Positions 62,364-64,000 of a stretch of 64,000 bases of DNA are shown here, piece after piece (position 1 is the stretch's first letter; each line of letters starts with the position of its first letter). The notes beneath the pieces are model-generated. The model was not told the DNA's origin and ran no database searches. It saw nothing but the letters and a program-made list of their open reading frames with translations. This DNA comes from Euglena gracilis (Eukaryota > Euglenida > Euglenophyceae > Euglenales), in NCBI GenBank assembly GCA_039621445.1, contig CP154957.1:26892541-26956540 (forward strand), written 5' to 3'. A program made the translations under genes and the position numbers.

Positions 62364-63693
62364 AGGCGGCCGGATTCGCATTTAAGCTTTTTTATTTTGA
62401 TTTGCGCATTTGTGCTAATCTACGGGGTTTTTTTTTGATTCTTTTTTGATTCAGCTGTATGACCCCGGGGGGGTTTGAAAACACGTTGACAAGAGAGTGC
62501 AAAAAAATGAGCGAAATTCTGTTTTTTTGCGGTATGACCCCTGGGACTTTGGCGAAAAATGGTGTTTTTTGGGGGGTCCGAAAATGGACTTTGTACGTCG
62601 AAACCCCCGGGACCGCCCCCCCTGGAAGCGAAAAAAACGCAAAAAAGCGGCAAAGGAAAGGGACCTTTACTGCCCTTGTTGCTTCTTTCCGGTGTCCCCG
62701 GGTGTGCCCGAGCTGCCAGCGGTGTGCGTCCTGGGTGTTTGCCGGACTCTTTTGCTTGCGGTGCCTTGGTGTGGTGTTTTTGGGCTGTTTGTTAAAGTGC
62801 GGGGAGGAGGTGCCGGGGGGTGTGGGTGTGGTGAGACCGAGCCGGCGGGAAGGACGCAAGGGAAGGAAGGAAAGTGCGGGGTGTTTGGCAAGGGAAGCGC
62901 AGGGGGGAAGAAATGGGGTCCGCAGGGAATGAAGGGGACGGGTGTCTCCCAGTTGTGTGGCAAAGAACAAAACAGAAGAAGCCCAACCTTTGAAGGACAA
63001 AATTATGTTTATTTGCGCAAATGCGCGCACCAACATGTTTATGTTTATTAGCGCATTCGCGCAAATAAACACAAACATGTCCTTCAAGGATTAGGCTTTA
63101 GAACCCATGAATTGACGCTGTTGATAAACGGCGTGACAAAGGAGCTGTGGGTGCGCAGACCAGAGGGCCATCCAGTTGGTGGGTTTGTCACACTGTGTAG
63201 ACGCGCAAGCTTATGGGCGCAAACGTGCTCAAACAAAAATTATGTTTATGCACACATAAACATAATTTTGTTTGTGCGCGCAAATGCACAAATAAACACA
63301 AAGAAGAACGGTGTGACGGAAACACAATTGTCAAACACCAGCAGCAGATGTGGTTCATTTACGCAAATGCGCGCATCACATTGTTTGTGGGCGAAAATGC
63401 GCAAATAAATTGCATAAAGAAACTGCACAATTTACGGTTATGTTTATTTGCGCATTTGCGCCCAAAAAACAACGTGATGGTTCATTTGCGCAAATGCGCG
63501 CATCGCATTGTTTGTGGGCGAAAATGCACAAATAGACTGCATAAAAAAACTGCACAATTTACGGTTATGTTTATTTGCGCATTTGCGCCCAAAAAACAAC
63601 GTGATGCGCACAAATGCGCAAATAAACAACCAATGGAGGAGTAAAAACGATTTCATTTGGCCCTCCAACAACTACCCTTAGTGGCTTCTGAAT
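62364..63693. repeat. Large direct repeat, unit 2
   Basis: Same start (TTAGGCGGCCGGATTCGCAT) and end (ACCCTTAGTGGCTTCTGAAT) as unit 1, with extra palindrome copies in its second half. Confidence 0.88.
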
Positions 63694-64000
63694 CTTAGGC
63701 GGCCGGATTCGCATTTAAGCTTTTTTTATGTTGATTTGCGCATTTGCGCAAATCTGTTGATTTTTTAAGTTCGGCTGTGAAGGTCAGGGGGTTTGAAAAC
63801 ACGGTGGCAAGAGAGTGCAAAAAATGAGCAAAATTCAGTTTTTGGTGTGACCCCTGGGGCTTTGGCGAATAATGGTGTTTTGGGGAAGTCCGGAAATGGA
63901 TTTTGCACGTCGAAACCCCCGGGACATTCCCGGCTGAAAGAGAAAAAAAAACACAAAAAAGCGGCAAAGGAAAGGGACCTTTACTGCCCTTGTCGGCTTT
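63694..64000. repeat. Large direct repeat, unit 3, cut by the right edge
   Basis: Starts directly after unit 2 and follows the first 300 bp of the other units. Confidence 0.88.

Noticed and set aside
61090-63640. CRISPR-like array of GCGCAAATGCGC palindromes
   Set aside because: Irregular spacing, both orientations, sequence between sites also repeated.

Overview
The window is nuclear DNA of a eukaryote. It carries a Ty3/gypsy element with a chromodomain, a non-LTR retrotransposon, relics of DNA transposons (one interrupted by a 45-bp GT-AG intron), and very many short hairpin or terminal-inverted repeats. I see no bacterial operon and no rRNA gene. I cannot name the species. Degenerate TTAGGG/TTTAGGG tracts, a short intron and dense C/G homopolymer runs would fit an alga or other protist with a large repeat-rich genome, but that is a guess. 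Almost every recognisable gene belongs to a mobile element, and many are broken at homopolymer runs, so either decay or sequencing error may be the cause.

Layout. (1) 1-15.65 kb, minus strand: one large chromovirus. In transcription order it has an initiator-tRNA-Met-type primer site, two gag-region ORFs, a nucleocapsid ORF that ends in a single in-frame UAG followed 3 nt later by an 11-bp hairpin, protease, RT, RNase H, integrase with chromodomain, and then a very large third ORF (at least 1,579 codons) that runs off the left edge. (2) Inserted in that third ORF is a complete 1,023-bp miniature LTR element (TRIM) at 1736-2758, with 333-bp LTRs, a 5-bp target duplication, a primer site and a polypurine tract. 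Both LTRs contain a 72-nt tRNA-Val(CAC)-like sequence with Pol III A and B boxes. (3) 16-23 kb: G-rich minisatellite, a truncated DDE transposase gene, BED and hAT fragments, a 36-bp minisatellite and an inverted-repeat element. (4) 23.87-30.0 kb, minus strand: a non-LTR retrotransposon whose polyprotein carries three separate 2A-type D(V/I)ExNPGP sequences, zinc fingers, an NPPF domain, RT and a C-terminal zinc/endonuclease-like domain. (5) 30-60.6 kb: a patchwork of hairpin families and C-run inverted-repeat elements with apparent TA target duplications, a decayed tyrosine recombinase and a PHD finger, segmental duplications and microsatellites. (6) 60.6-64 kb: 1.2-1.7 kb direct repeats rich in GCGCAAATGCGC palindromes.

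The two strongest unusual systems are the TRIM whose LTRs carry a tRNA-like Pol III promoter (compare the Cassandra TRIMs of plants, whose LTRs carry a 5S promoter) and the triple-2A polyprotein retrotransposon. The chromovirus is also unusual for combining a stop-codon readthrough design with a huge post-pol ORF.
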